Under the pieces are notes generated by a model. That model had not been told where the DNA came from. It made no database searches and worked only from the letters and a program-made list of their open reading frames with translations. A program made the position numbers and the translations under genes. This document shows positions 1 through 6,145 of a stretch of 6,883 nucleotides of DNA, in pieces. The stretch is from a bacterium TMED198 (lineage in GTDB: Bacteria; Fidelibacterota; Marinisomatia; SCGC-AAA003-L08; D37C17): assembly GCA_002170735.1 (NCBI GenBank), contig NHIV01000057.1, positions 3,126 through 10,008 on the forward strand, written 5' to 3'. Each line of letters begins with the position of its first letter. The stretch's first letter is position 1.

Positions 1-932
1 TGAACCTCACACTTTGAAGCCAATCCAGCAGAAACAATATTTTTTGCTATATATCTTGACATATAAGCTGCAGATCTATCTACCTTTGATGGATCTTTAC
101 CTGAAAAAGCTCCACCACCATGCCTTGAATAGCCTCCATAAGTATCTACAATAATTTTTCTTCCTGTCAAACCTACATCGGCATATGGGCCTCCCTCTAC
201 GAATCTGCCCGTACCATTAACTATAAAACCTTTTTCATCAAAATCTAATTTTATTTTTTGAATAACAGGAATAATTACGTTTTCTACAATTTCATTCTGA
301 ATATAATTAAACTCTGATTCTTCATTTCCAAATTTTTCAATCATATTTTGATGCTGAGTGGCAATAACTACTTTATCAATTGCTTTTGGTTTTCCTTTAT
401 CATCATATGAAACTGTAACTTGACTTTTACCATCTGGCCTTAGCCAAGGAAAGTCATATTCTTTTCTTATTGTGGCTAAACGCCTTGTCAATTTATGCGA
501 CAGCTGAATAGGCAAAGGCATAAGCTCCTCAGTTTCATTACAGGCAAAACCAAACATTAGACCTTGGTCGCCTGCACCCTGTTCATGATTCACCCCTTCA
601 TCTACACCTTGTGCTATATGAGGGCTTTGAGGTTTAATTACACACTTAACTCTATATGGATCAGTTCTTTTATTTTCACTACCTAAATAGTGGTCACTGT
701 AACCAATATTGCTGATAGTATTTCTTGCTATTTTTTCATAATCAATTGATGCGTCAGTAGTAATCTCACCAGAAATTACTACAATCTGATCTGAAATTAA
801 TGTTTCACAAGCTACCCTGGCATTAGGGTCTTTTGACAATATTTCATCTAAAATTGCATCTGAAACTTGATCGCAAACCTTATCAGGATGACCTTCAGTA
901 ACAGACTCTGATGTAAAACTATAATTATTCAT
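1..932 (-). CDS. metK: S-adenosylmethionine synthetase (methionine adenosyltransferase), 3' end cut by window edge
   Basis: This cytosolic enzyme makes S-adenosylmethionine, the main methyl donor, from methionine and ATP. The visible 310 codons carry the family signatures: GHPDK at residues 14-18 (nucleotide binding, with the conserved His15 and Asp17), GAGDQG at 119-124, and the glycine-rich [14 protein letters not shown] at 272-285, whose lysines 279 and 283 and Asp285 match catalytic or phosphate-binding positions in the family. The frame is open to the left edge; the family is usually about 380-400 residues, so roughly the last 75-90 are missing. The ATG at 932 gives the expected N-terminus just ahead of the first motif. 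It lies inside the upstream nucleotidyltransferase gene (8 nt overlap), with an AAGAGG ribosome binding site 9 nt upstream, so translation is probably coupled. No SAM riboswitch can fit, because there is no untranslated leader here. Identification is essentially certain. Confidence 0.97.
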   Translation of the reverse strand, partial: MNNYSFTSESVTEGHPDKVCDQVSDAILDEILSKDPNARVACETLISDQIVVISGEITTDASIDYEKIARNTISNIGYSDHYLGSENKRTDPYRVKCVIKPQSPHIAQGVDEGVNHEQGAGDQGLMFGFACNETEELMPLPIQLSHKLTRRLATIRKEYDFPWLRPDGKSQVTVSYDDKGKPKAIDKVVIATQHQNMIEKFGNEESEFNYIQNEIVENVIIPVIQKIKLDFDEKGFIVNGTGRFVEGGPYADVGLTGRKIIVDTYGGYSRHGGGAFSGKDPSKVDRSAAYMSRYIAKNIVSAGLASKCEV

Positions 933-1815
933 ATTTAACAACCTCTTCAAATCCTATTAAAGCATTTTCTAGTTTGATATTTTTTAATTTTGAGTTACTC
1001 ATCACAATTACGTTCTTTAAACTTGAACTTTCAACAATACAATCATCCATTATTGTTACATTCTTAAGTATAGAATCTTTTATTGTAGAAGATTTAGAAA
1101 TATAATTCTCACCGTTCTTTGAAATTAAATAATTATTGGCCTCCAAAAGACTTTTAATATTCCCACAATCTAGATAATTCTCTACCTGTACAGTTTTAAA
1201 TTTAACACTATTATTAATCATAAAAGACAATGCATCTGTAAGTTGATATTCATTCTTTGTTTTCAATTTACCATTTATTAAAAACTTAATAGCTTCTTTT
1301 AATTTCTGTTCATTGCTAATTTTATATATACCAGCAATTGCTAGATTTGAATGAGGGTTAAGTGGCTTTTCAACTAGATTGCAAACAAAATTAGAATCAT
1401 CCAAATCAACAATACCATACTTTGATGGATCCTCAACCGTAACTGTGCCTATACAATTACTACATGTAGAAAATTCCTCTTTGTTGAATTCCATCAAAAC
1501 ATCACCTAGGAGAATAACTATCTCTTTTTTTCTATCTTTTAAAGCTTGAAACACAGCATGACCCAGTCCTAATCTTTTTTCTTGAAAAATAAAATTTATA
1601 TTATTTCTTGGAAAAACATCACCAACAAATTTAATTATTTGCTCAGAATAACTCCCAATGATAAGATCAATTTCAGATACTCCCAACTCAAATAATTGCT
1701 CAATATTATGTTGCAAAATGGGCTTACCACCAACAGGTATCAAACATTTTTGAACATAATCTGTTATTGGAGTCAATCTTTTGCCATTACCTGCAGCTGG
1801 AATAATAGCTCTCAT
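925..1815 (-). CDS. Sugar-phosphate nucleotidyltransferase (NTP_transferase family) with C-terminal left-handed beta-helix-like tail
   Basis: This is a member of the NTP_transferase family, which joins a nucleoside triphosphate to a sugar 1-phosphate to give an NDP-sugar and pyrophosphate. The N-terminal nucleotide-binding signature is clear ([11 protein letters not shown] at residues 6-16, then K23 and the [10 protein letters not shown] stretch ending at 34). Further family positions are GLGHAV at 83-88, LLGDVL at 102-107 with the probable metal-binding Asp105, EDPSKYGIV at 128-136, VEKP at 148-151, EYQLTDAL at 189-196, and a YLDCGN element at 214-219. Residues from about 239 to 288 show short hydrophobic repeats ([14 protein letters not shown], then [10 protein letters not shown]) like the hexapeptide beta-helix of long-form glucose-1-phosphate thymidylyl- or uridylyltransferases. 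The substrate cannot be assigned: RmlA-like, GalU-like or another sugar are all possible. It starts 4 nt after pckA and overlaps metK by 8 nt. No other sugar-pathway gene is in view. Confidence 0.9.
   Translation of the reverse strand: MRAIIPAAGNGKRLTPITDYVQKCLIPVGGKPILQHNIEQLFELGVSEIDLIIGSYSEQIIKFVGDVFPRNNINFIFQEKRLGLGHAVFQALKDRKKEIVILLGDVLMEFNKEEFSTCSNCIGTVTVEDPSKYGIVDLDDSNFVCNLVEKPLNPHSNLAIAGIYKISNEQKLKEAIKFLINGKLKTKNEYQLTDALSFMINNSVKFKTVQVENYLDCGNIKSLLEANNYLISKNGENYISKSSTIKDSILKNVTIMDDCIVESSSLKNVIVMSNSKLKNIKLENALIGFEEVVKYE
942..947 (-). promoter_or_regulatory. Ribosome binding site of metK, inside the upstream gene
   Basis: AAGAGG on the minus strand ends 9 nt before the metK ATG and lies in the last codons of the nucleotidyltransferase gene. 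It supports the ATG at 932 as the real start despite the 8 nt overlap. Confidence 0.7.
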
Positions 1816-1819
1816 ATCT

Positions 1820-3439
1820 TTATATTTCCTCCATAACTATGCTAGGCCCAAAATCTGTCAAGCTAAGGACTTCATCACCAAACGTTTTGAAATTCTCAAT
1901 GAACATTTTAGATAAATTTAGTGCTTCCTTATCATAATCCTCTTTGCTTGACCAGCTTGCTCTTGGATTTAAAATTTCCGAATCAAGACCTTTAATAGTT
2001 TCAGGATAAGACAGATTGAAAAAAGGATCTTTCTTAAAAGTAGAATTGTTTACTTCCCCACTTAGAATTTGATCAATAATCATTCTTGTAGATCCAATTT
2101 TAATTCTGCTTGCACCATTTAAGGCCGATCCACCAACCCAACCTGTATTAACTAAATATACCTGAGAGCTATGCTTTTTGATTTTTTCTCTTAATAATTC
2201 TGCATATTTTAATGGATGTAGAGTTAAAAAAGGACCTCCGAAGCATGGAGAGAACACTGCTTTTGGCTCAGTTATTCCCCTTTCAGTTCCAGCAACTTTA
2301 GCAGTATATCCACTAATAAAATGATACATTGCTTGTCCTGAAGAAAGTTTTGACACTGGAGGCAGAACACCATAGGCATCGCAAGTTAAAAAAATTATAT
2401 TTTTTGGATGTCCTGCAAGACTATTTTTTCCATTACCATCAAGACTATTTTTTATATGATTAAGTGGATATGAAACCCTTGTGTTATCTGTTTTTGAATT
2501 GTCATCATAATCAACTTCCATTGTGTCTTCATTGAAAACAACATTTTCAAGTAAAGCGCCATGCCTAATAGCCGCAAAAATATCTGGCTCTTCTTTTTTA
2601 TCTAATTTAATAACTTTAGCATAACAGCCACCTTCAAAATTAAAAATTCCATGATCTGACCAGCCATGTTCATCATCTCCAACTAACGGTCTTTTTGAAT
2701 CTGTAGATAAAGTGGTTTTACCTGTACCGCTTAACCCGAAAAACAATGCAGTATTACTATGCTTTTTATCAACATTTGCTGAACAATGCATCGAAAGAAC
2801 TCCTTTAAGAGGCAAAATATAATGTAGAAGTGAAAAAATTCCTTTTTTCATTTCACCCCCATATTCAGTGCCACCAATAATAGCAAGTTTTTTTTCTAGA
2901 TTAAAAATTATAAATGTTTTTGAATTCATTCCATGTCTTTCAAATTGACTATTATAGTATTCAGAAGCATTAATAATTGTAAAGTCAGGAGTGAACTCTT
3001 GCAAATCACTATTATCTGGCCTTATAAACATATTGTGGCAAAAAAATGACTGCCATGCTTTTTTAGCAATTATTCTAACAGAAATTTTATTGACTTCATC
3101 AGCACCAGCATATCCATCAAAAATATAATTTGATGAGCTTGATGTTTTGTAGTGAGAAACAACTTCTGATTGCAACTCACTAAAAATCTCTTTACTTATT
3201 TTTTGATTTACATCTCCCCACCACAAAAGTTCATTTGATGTTGACTCATCAACAAAATACTTATCTTTAGGTGATCTGCCAGTAAACTCTCCAGTATCAA
3301 CCATAACAGCTCCATTTGGACCCATTCTACCCTCTTTGTTTAGAATTATATCCTCAATCAACTTCTGAACCGGTAGATTTCTTTTAATATTAGATAACCC
3401 CCTTAATCCCAACTTATCTAAACCCAAAATTTCAACCAT
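1820..3439 (-). CDS. pckA: Phosphoenolpyruvate carboxykinase (ATP)
   Basis: This cytosolic enzyme interconverts oxaloacetate plus ATP and phosphoenolpyruvate plus CO2 plus ADP. It is the first committed step of gluconeogenesis, or works in the carboxylating direction in some fermenters. At 539 residues it is full length. The oxaloacetate/PEP-binding TGRSPKDK is at 53-60 (Arg54 expected to bind substrate), YGGEMKKGIF at 193-202 supplies the metal-ligand lysine, and MHCSAN at 217-222 supplies the metal-ligand histidine. The PEPCK-type P-loop GLSGTGKT is at 235-242, and the acidic LVGDDEHGW at 252-260 is the second metal/nucleotide motif. GLSGTGKT and the overall length identify the ATP-dependent family rather than the GTP one. 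An AGGAG 8 nt upstream of the ATG, overlapping the stop codon of the xer gene, supports this start. An A8 run in codons around residues 181-184 is ordinary for such AT-rich DNA. Confidence 0.97.
   Translation of the reverse strand: MVEILGLDKLGLRGLSNIKRNLPVQKLIEDIILNKEGRMGPNGAVMVDTGEFTGRSPKDKYFVDESTSNELLWWGDVNQKISKEIFSELQSEVVSHYKTSSSSNYIFDGYAGADEVNKISVRIIAKKAWQSFFCHNMFIRPDNSDLQEFTPDFTIINASEYYNSQFERHGMNSKTFIIFNLEKKLAIIGGTEYGGEMKKGIFSLLHYILPLKGVLSMHCSANVDKKHSNTALFFGLSGTGKTTLSTDSKRPLVGDDEHGWSDHGIFNFEGGCYAKVIKLDKKEEPDIFAAIRHGALLENVVFNEDTMEVDYDDNSKTDNTRVSYPLNHIKNSLDGNGKNSLAGHPKNIIFLTCDAYGVLPPVSKLSSGQAMYHFISGYTAKVAGTERGITEPKAVFSPCFGGPFLTLHPLKYAELLREKIKKHSSQVYLVNTGWVGGSALNGASRIKIGSTRMIIDQILSGEVNNSTFKKDPFFNLSYPETIKGLDSEILNPRASWSSKEDYDKEALNLSKMFIENFKTFGDEVLSLTDFGPSIVMEEI
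1828..1832 (-). promoter_or_regulatory. Ribosome binding site of the nucleotidyltransferase gene
   Basis: A perfect GGAGG lies in the last codons of pckA, 12 nt before the ATG at 1815. The spacing is somewhat long, but no other good candidate exists and the start matches the family's N-terminus exactly. Confidence 0.55.
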
Positions 3440-3447
3440 TTTTTTTA

Positions 3448-3452
3448 CTCCT
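3448..3452 (-). promoter_or_regulatory. Ribosome binding site of pckA
   Basis: AGGAG on the minus strand sits 8 nt before the pckA ATG, followed by an A-rich spacer. It overlaps the TAG stop of the recombinase gene, so termination there and initiation of pckA are physically adjacent. Confidence 0.8.
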
Positions 3453-4341
3453 ATTTCCCATGTGGATGGGATTGAAAATATGTTTTTTTAATTTTGCTCG
3501 TCTGAACTTGAGTGTATATTTGAGTTGAAGATAAACTCTTATGTCCCAAAAGTTCTTTGACAGTTAAAATATCCGCACCATTATTAAGCATATGCGTTGC
3601 AAAAGAATGCCTAATTGAGTGAGGGCTTAATTTCTCATTTTTTGACATTAACTTGAAATACTTTTTTACAATGTTATAAATTGTTTTACTAGATAGAGGT
3701 TTAACAATTTTTTTTAAATTTGATTGAAACAAAAACTTTTGACCATTATTAAGGCCATCTACGTATTTTTTAAGCTTAAACAGCAATCGTTTACCGAATA
3801 TGACTAATCTTTCGGAACTACCTTTGCCTATTATTTTTATTGTATTTTTATTGAAATTAATATGCCTTAGTTCAATCTTCGTTATTTCTGAAACTCTAAC
3901 GCCTGTAGAATAGAATAATTCAATCACCAATGAATCTCTATTAGGAGCATTACAATTAACTAAAATTTCATTAAACAGGCTATCCATTTGCCTTTCTGAT
4001 AAAATCTCTGGTAATTTTTTAATATTTTTTGGGCCTTTAACCGAATCTAATCCACTAAGAATAATAGAATTATTTCTTTTAAGAAATTTAAAAAACGATC
4101 TAATTGTAACAAGCCGTCTCGTTACAGTTAATGAAGATAGATTTTTTCCATATAAAAACTTCAAATAAGAGTTAATAATTACTTTGTCTACCTTATGGAG
4201 ATCATCTAACTTTTTATATTTAAAGCAATAACTACTAAAACAATTTAAGTCTGCTTTATAAGATCTTATCGTATTATTTGATAATAATCTCTTATTAGCA
4301 AGAAACAATAAATATTTATCTATATAACTCATATTACTCAC
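3451..4341 (-). CDS. Tyrosine recombinase, XerC/XerD type
   Basis: This is a site-specific tyrosine recombinase of about 296 residues, the usual Xer length. Xer proteins resolve chromosome dimers at dif at the division site. The N-terminal SAM-like DNA-binding domain covers roughly residues 5-90. The C-terminal catalytic domain has the full active-site set: Arg149 (STGVRVSEI), Lys173 (IGKGSSERLV), His241 and Arg244 (LSPHSIRHSFATHML), His267 (LLGHKSLSS) and nucleophile Tyr276 (QIYTQV). I cannot tell XerC from XerD or a lone Xer, so no symbol is given. The start is ambiguous: the coordinates use GTG at 4341, which overlaps the end of the pseudouridine synthase gene by 8 nt. An ATG three codons later (4332), just past that gene's TAA, is equally or more likely. 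Neither has a strong Shine-Dalgarno motif. No mobile-element genes flank it, so a chromosomal role is favoured over a phage or island integrase. Confidence 0.92.
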   Translation of the reverse strand: MSNMSYIDKYLLFLANKRLLSNNTIRSYKADLNCFSSYCFKYKKLDDLHKVDKVIINSYLKFLYGKNLSSLTVTRRLVTIRSFFKFLKRNNSIILSGLDSVKGPKNIKKLPEILSERQMDSLFNEILVNCNAPNRDSLVIELFYSTGVRVSEITKIELRHINFNKNTIKIIGKGSSERLVIFGKRLLFKLKKYVDGLNNGQKFLFQSNLKKIVKPLSSKTIYNIVKKYFKLMSKNEKLSPHSIRHSFATHMLNNGADILTVKELLGHKSLSSTQIYTQVQTSKIKKTYFQSHPHGK

Positions 4342-5287
4342 TTTTTAATTCTTCAATAACGTTATTAATATCATCAGGGATTGAACAAGTAAAATTAATT
4401 TTTTTATTTGTCTCAGGATGAAGCAATTCTATACTATATGCATGTAAAGCGAATCGATTAAAAGAAGAAAATATATACTTCATTTTTGCATTAAATTTAC
4501 AATGAAAAGATTTAATCTTGTTTGGCCCCCCCCCATATAATTCATCACCAAAAATTGGCTTTCCAATGGAGCTTAAATGCACTCTAATCTGATGAGTTCT
4601 ACCTGTTAAAGGGTATAACTCTAAATAACTAAGTGGCTCTAAATAGCTTAAAGTTTTATAATTAGTATTAGACTCCTTACCTAAGGTCCCAACTGTAAAC
4701 TTTGTTCTTTTATATCTATCTCTAACTATTTTTGAATCAATCTGTCCTCTTTTTGCAGTTTTTCCCCATACAATCGATCTATATACTTTTTTTATCTGCC
4801 TACTCTTAAACTGTTTAGATAAAATTTTATGAGAATTATTATTTTTTGCAACAATCATTATCCCGGAAGTATATTTGTCTAACCTATGAACGATCCCCAT
4901 TCTTTCTAATTTTAAAGAATCTTTAAAATAATAGGCTAAAGCATTTGCTAGCGTACCTGTATGATTTCCAGCGCCTGGATGAACTACCATTCCAGGATCT
5001 TTATCTAAAACAAGGATTGAAGAATCCTCATAAAGGATATTAATTGGAATATTTTCTGGTACAATTTTAGAATCATAATTATTTTCTATTTTGATAAATA
5101 CTTCTTGATCTAATGTCAATCTATATGAAGGCTTTAAGTGCTGACCTTCAACTGTTATCATTTTTGAATTAATATAACCTTTTATTTCAGTCCTAGAAAA
5201 AATAGATTTTAGATGTTTAAAAATAAAGGTGTCAAGTCTACAGCTATGATATTTATGCTCTACTGTAAGTTTTTTCTCAAATCTCAT
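4334..5287 (-). CDS. rluD: RluA/RluD-family 23S rRNA pseudouridine synthase
   Basis: This RNA-modifying enzyme converts uridine to pseudouridine, most likely in large-subunit ribosomal RNA. At 317 residues it has the RluD layout. An N-terminal S4 RNA-binding domain spans about residues 17-63. The RluA-type catalytic domain follows, with DPGMVVHPGAG at 97-107, the catalytic motif HRLDKYTSG at 134-142 (nucleophile Asp137), LTGRTHQIRVHL at 227-238, GDELYGGG at 247-254, and FALHA at 279-283. The S4 domain plus these motifs favours RluD over RluA or TruC, but the exact target uridine(s) cannot be read from sequence, so the symbol is tentative. The ATG overlaps the 3' end of lspA by 11 nt and has no convincing Shine-Dalgarno motif, which suggests translational coupling to lspA. 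Codons 252-254 are GGG GGG GGG, a nine-G run that is unusual in this AT-rich DNA. Confidence 0.93.
   Translation of the reverse strand: MRFEKKLTVEHKYHSCRLDTFIFKHLKSIFSRTEIKGYINSKMITVEGQHLKPSYRLTLDQEVFIKIENNYDSKIVPENIPINILYEDSSILVLDKDPGMVVHPGAGNHTGTLANALAYYFKDSLKLERMGIVHRLDKYTSGIMIVAKNNNSHKILSKQFKSRQIKKVYRSIVWGKTAKRGQIDSKIVRDRYKRTKFTVGTLGKESNTNYKTLSYLEPLSYLELYPLTGRTHQIRVHLSSIGKPIFGDELYGGGPNKIKSFHCKFNAKMKYIFSSFNRFALHAYSIELLHPETNKKINFTCSIPDDINNVIEELKSE
4526..4534 (-). repeat. Homopolymer run of nine G (coding strand) inside the rluD-type gene
   Basis: Nine consecutive C on the plus strand read as G9 in the coding strand, exactly filling glycine codons 252-254 of the pseudouridine synthase. It is the longest G/C homopolymer I see in the window. 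Loss or gain of one base would shift the frame before the conserved FALHA segment. Confidence 0.9.
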
Positions 5288-5750
5288 TGCTAATTGGCTT
5301 AGCCTTAAATAATTCTAAATACAAAATTATGATACCTCCACAACTTATGAAAATATCAGCAAAATTAAAAATATACCATCTATACCCATTTATACCAATA
5401 TCTATGAAATCAATAACTCCATGCTGCAAACCAAATGTAACTAGAAGTCTATCATATAAATTGCCTAATGCTCCACCCAAGATAAACAAATACGACAATC
5501 TATATCCAGAGCTTGCGTTCATTATTAAAAATATCAGATAACAGATTGCACAGAGCGTTAAAAATGTAATCAGAAAGTAAGGGAAACCAGTCTCTAGACC
5601 AAAAATTATACCTGGATTCTGAACATGCGTTAGTTTCAAAAAGTCTCCCATTAAAGGAGTGGATGAATATGGGATATAATAACTCTTTACAAGCTGCTTA
5701 GTTATCTGATCTATAAAAAACAAAAAGAGTGGGATAAAGACTATTAACAA
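5277..5750 (-). CDS. lspA: Lipoprotein signal peptidase (signal peptidase II)
   Basis: This inner-membrane aspartyl protease removes the signal peptide from diacylglyceryl-modified prolipoproteins. The 157 residues are typical for the family. Four hydrophobic segments are visible, at about 1-14, 57-77, 85-97 and 127-147. Conserved landmarks are Asp14 and Lys18 in the FFIDQITK stretch, QNPGIIFG at 44-51, and the two catalytic aspartates: Asp100 in GNLYDR and Asp132 in FNFADIFI. The start is TTG at 5750. It is the only standard start codon between the in-frame TAA upstream and the first conserved residues, and starting at the next ATG (residue 34) would delete the first membrane segment. It begins 5 nt after the stop of the TraR/DksA-like gene and has no well-spaced Shine-Dalgarno motif. 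The ileS-lspA linkage is widespread in bacteria and supports the call. Confidence 0.96.
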   Translation of the reverse strand: MLIVFIPLFLFFIDQITKQLVKSYYIPYSSTPLMGDFLKLTHVQNPGIIFGLETGFPYFLITFLTLCAICYLIFLIMNASSGYRLSYLFILGGALGNLYDRLLVTFGLQHGVIDFIDIGINGYRWYIFNFADIFISCGGIIILYLELFKAKPISNEI

Positions 5751-5769
5751 AACTCTTAAATAGAGCTCT
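5749..5769 (-). promoter_or_regulatory. Possible small hairpin at the lspA start
   Basis: On the minus strand AGCTCT (5767-5762) can pair with AGAGTT (5756-5751) around a five-base loop, with one G-U pair. The stem may extend two further pairs into the TTG start codon of lspA. It spans the stop of the upstream gene and would cover the only AAGAG-like sequence. A role in coupling lspA translation to the upstream gene is inference; the stem is weak and AT-rich. Confidence 0.25.
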
Positions 5770-6130
5770 TACAAGAAAAACATTTTGTTGTATGAGGAAC
5801 TTCCATCAAGCGTTCTTTTTCTATTAGCTGTTCACAGCTCAAACAAACACCAAAAGTCTTTTGTTCTATCATTTCCATTGCCCTCAAAAGATACTGTAAA
5901 TGCTTATTATCCCTTGCTACCCAGTAATAAGCTTTTTCTAGCTGCTCCTGATCAGAGGCTGCATCAGCAATGTGTGATGAATAAATTGAATTTACAGAAT
6001 TATTTTTTAAAATGTCATCAGCAAGGTTTTTTGATAGACCCATCTCTTGTAGCGCTTTATCTTTTTTGCCATCTAGGACTTTCTTGAATTCATTAAGTTC
6101 TTTATCTGACCACCTCTTTTTATTCGGCAT
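5756..6130 (-). CDS. TraR/DksA-family C4 zinc-finger protein
   Basis: This is a small (124-residue) relative of DksA and TraR, which bind in the RNA polymerase secondary channel and adjust transcription, often together with ppGpp. The sequence shows a basic, helical N-terminus, a long predicted helix pair at about 8-90, and a four-cysteine zinc finger: Cys96-x2-Cys99 and Cys117-x2-Cys120, with the family's ERLMEVPHTTKC stretch between. At the expected coiled-coil tip, ADAASD (55-60) places acidic residues Asp56 and Asp60 four apart, unlike the D-x2-D of E. coli DksA; I recall this spacing from Bacteroidota-type homologues placed between ileS and lspA. The protein is shorter than E. coli DksA (151 residues). 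The ATG at 6130 is 13 nt after the ileS stop, with AGAGGA 9 nt upstream. Which promoters it controls, if any, is unknown. Confidence 0.9.
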   Translation of the reverse strand: MPNKKRWSDKELNEFKKVLDGKKDKALQEMGLSKNLADDILKNNSVNSIYSSHIADAASDQEQLEKAYYWVARDNKHLQYLLRAMEMIEQKTFGVCLSCEQLIEKERLMEVPHTTKCFSCKSSI

Positions 6131-6139
6131 ATTTCACCA

Positions 6140-6145
6140 TCCTCT
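6140..6145 (-). promoter_or_regulatory. Ribosome binding site of the TraR/DksA-like gene
   Basis: AGAGGA on the minus strand overlaps the TAG stop of ileS and lies 9 nt before the ATG at 6130. It fixes that start; a nearby ATG at 6140 is out of frame. Confidence 0.7.

Noticed and set aside
2888..2895. A8 run (coding strand) in pckA as a slippage site
   Set aside because: A/T runs of seven or eight occur several times in this AT-rich window (for example at 3483-3489 and 3708-3715), so it is not remarkable, unlike the G9 run.
3439..3446. T8 run on the plus strand near the pckA start as a terminator
   Set aside because: All genes run on the minus strand, where this is an A-rich spacer between the ribosome binding site and ATG; no stem precedes it.
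3451..4341. Phage or genomic-island integrase with attachment sites
   Set aside because: Length and motifs fit Xer proteins, the flanking genes are housekeeping, no tRNA gene or direct repeats are seen, and no other mobile genes are present.
5296..5304. Short GGC/GCC inverted repeat upstream of the rluD start
   Set aside because: Only three to four base pairs within coding sequence of lspA; too short to support a regulatory structure.
5287..5541. Plus-strand open frame of 84 codons opposite lspA
   Set aside because: It lies wholly antisense to a well-supported lspA gene, shows no recognisable domain and has low-complexity composition; it is a shadow of the real gene.
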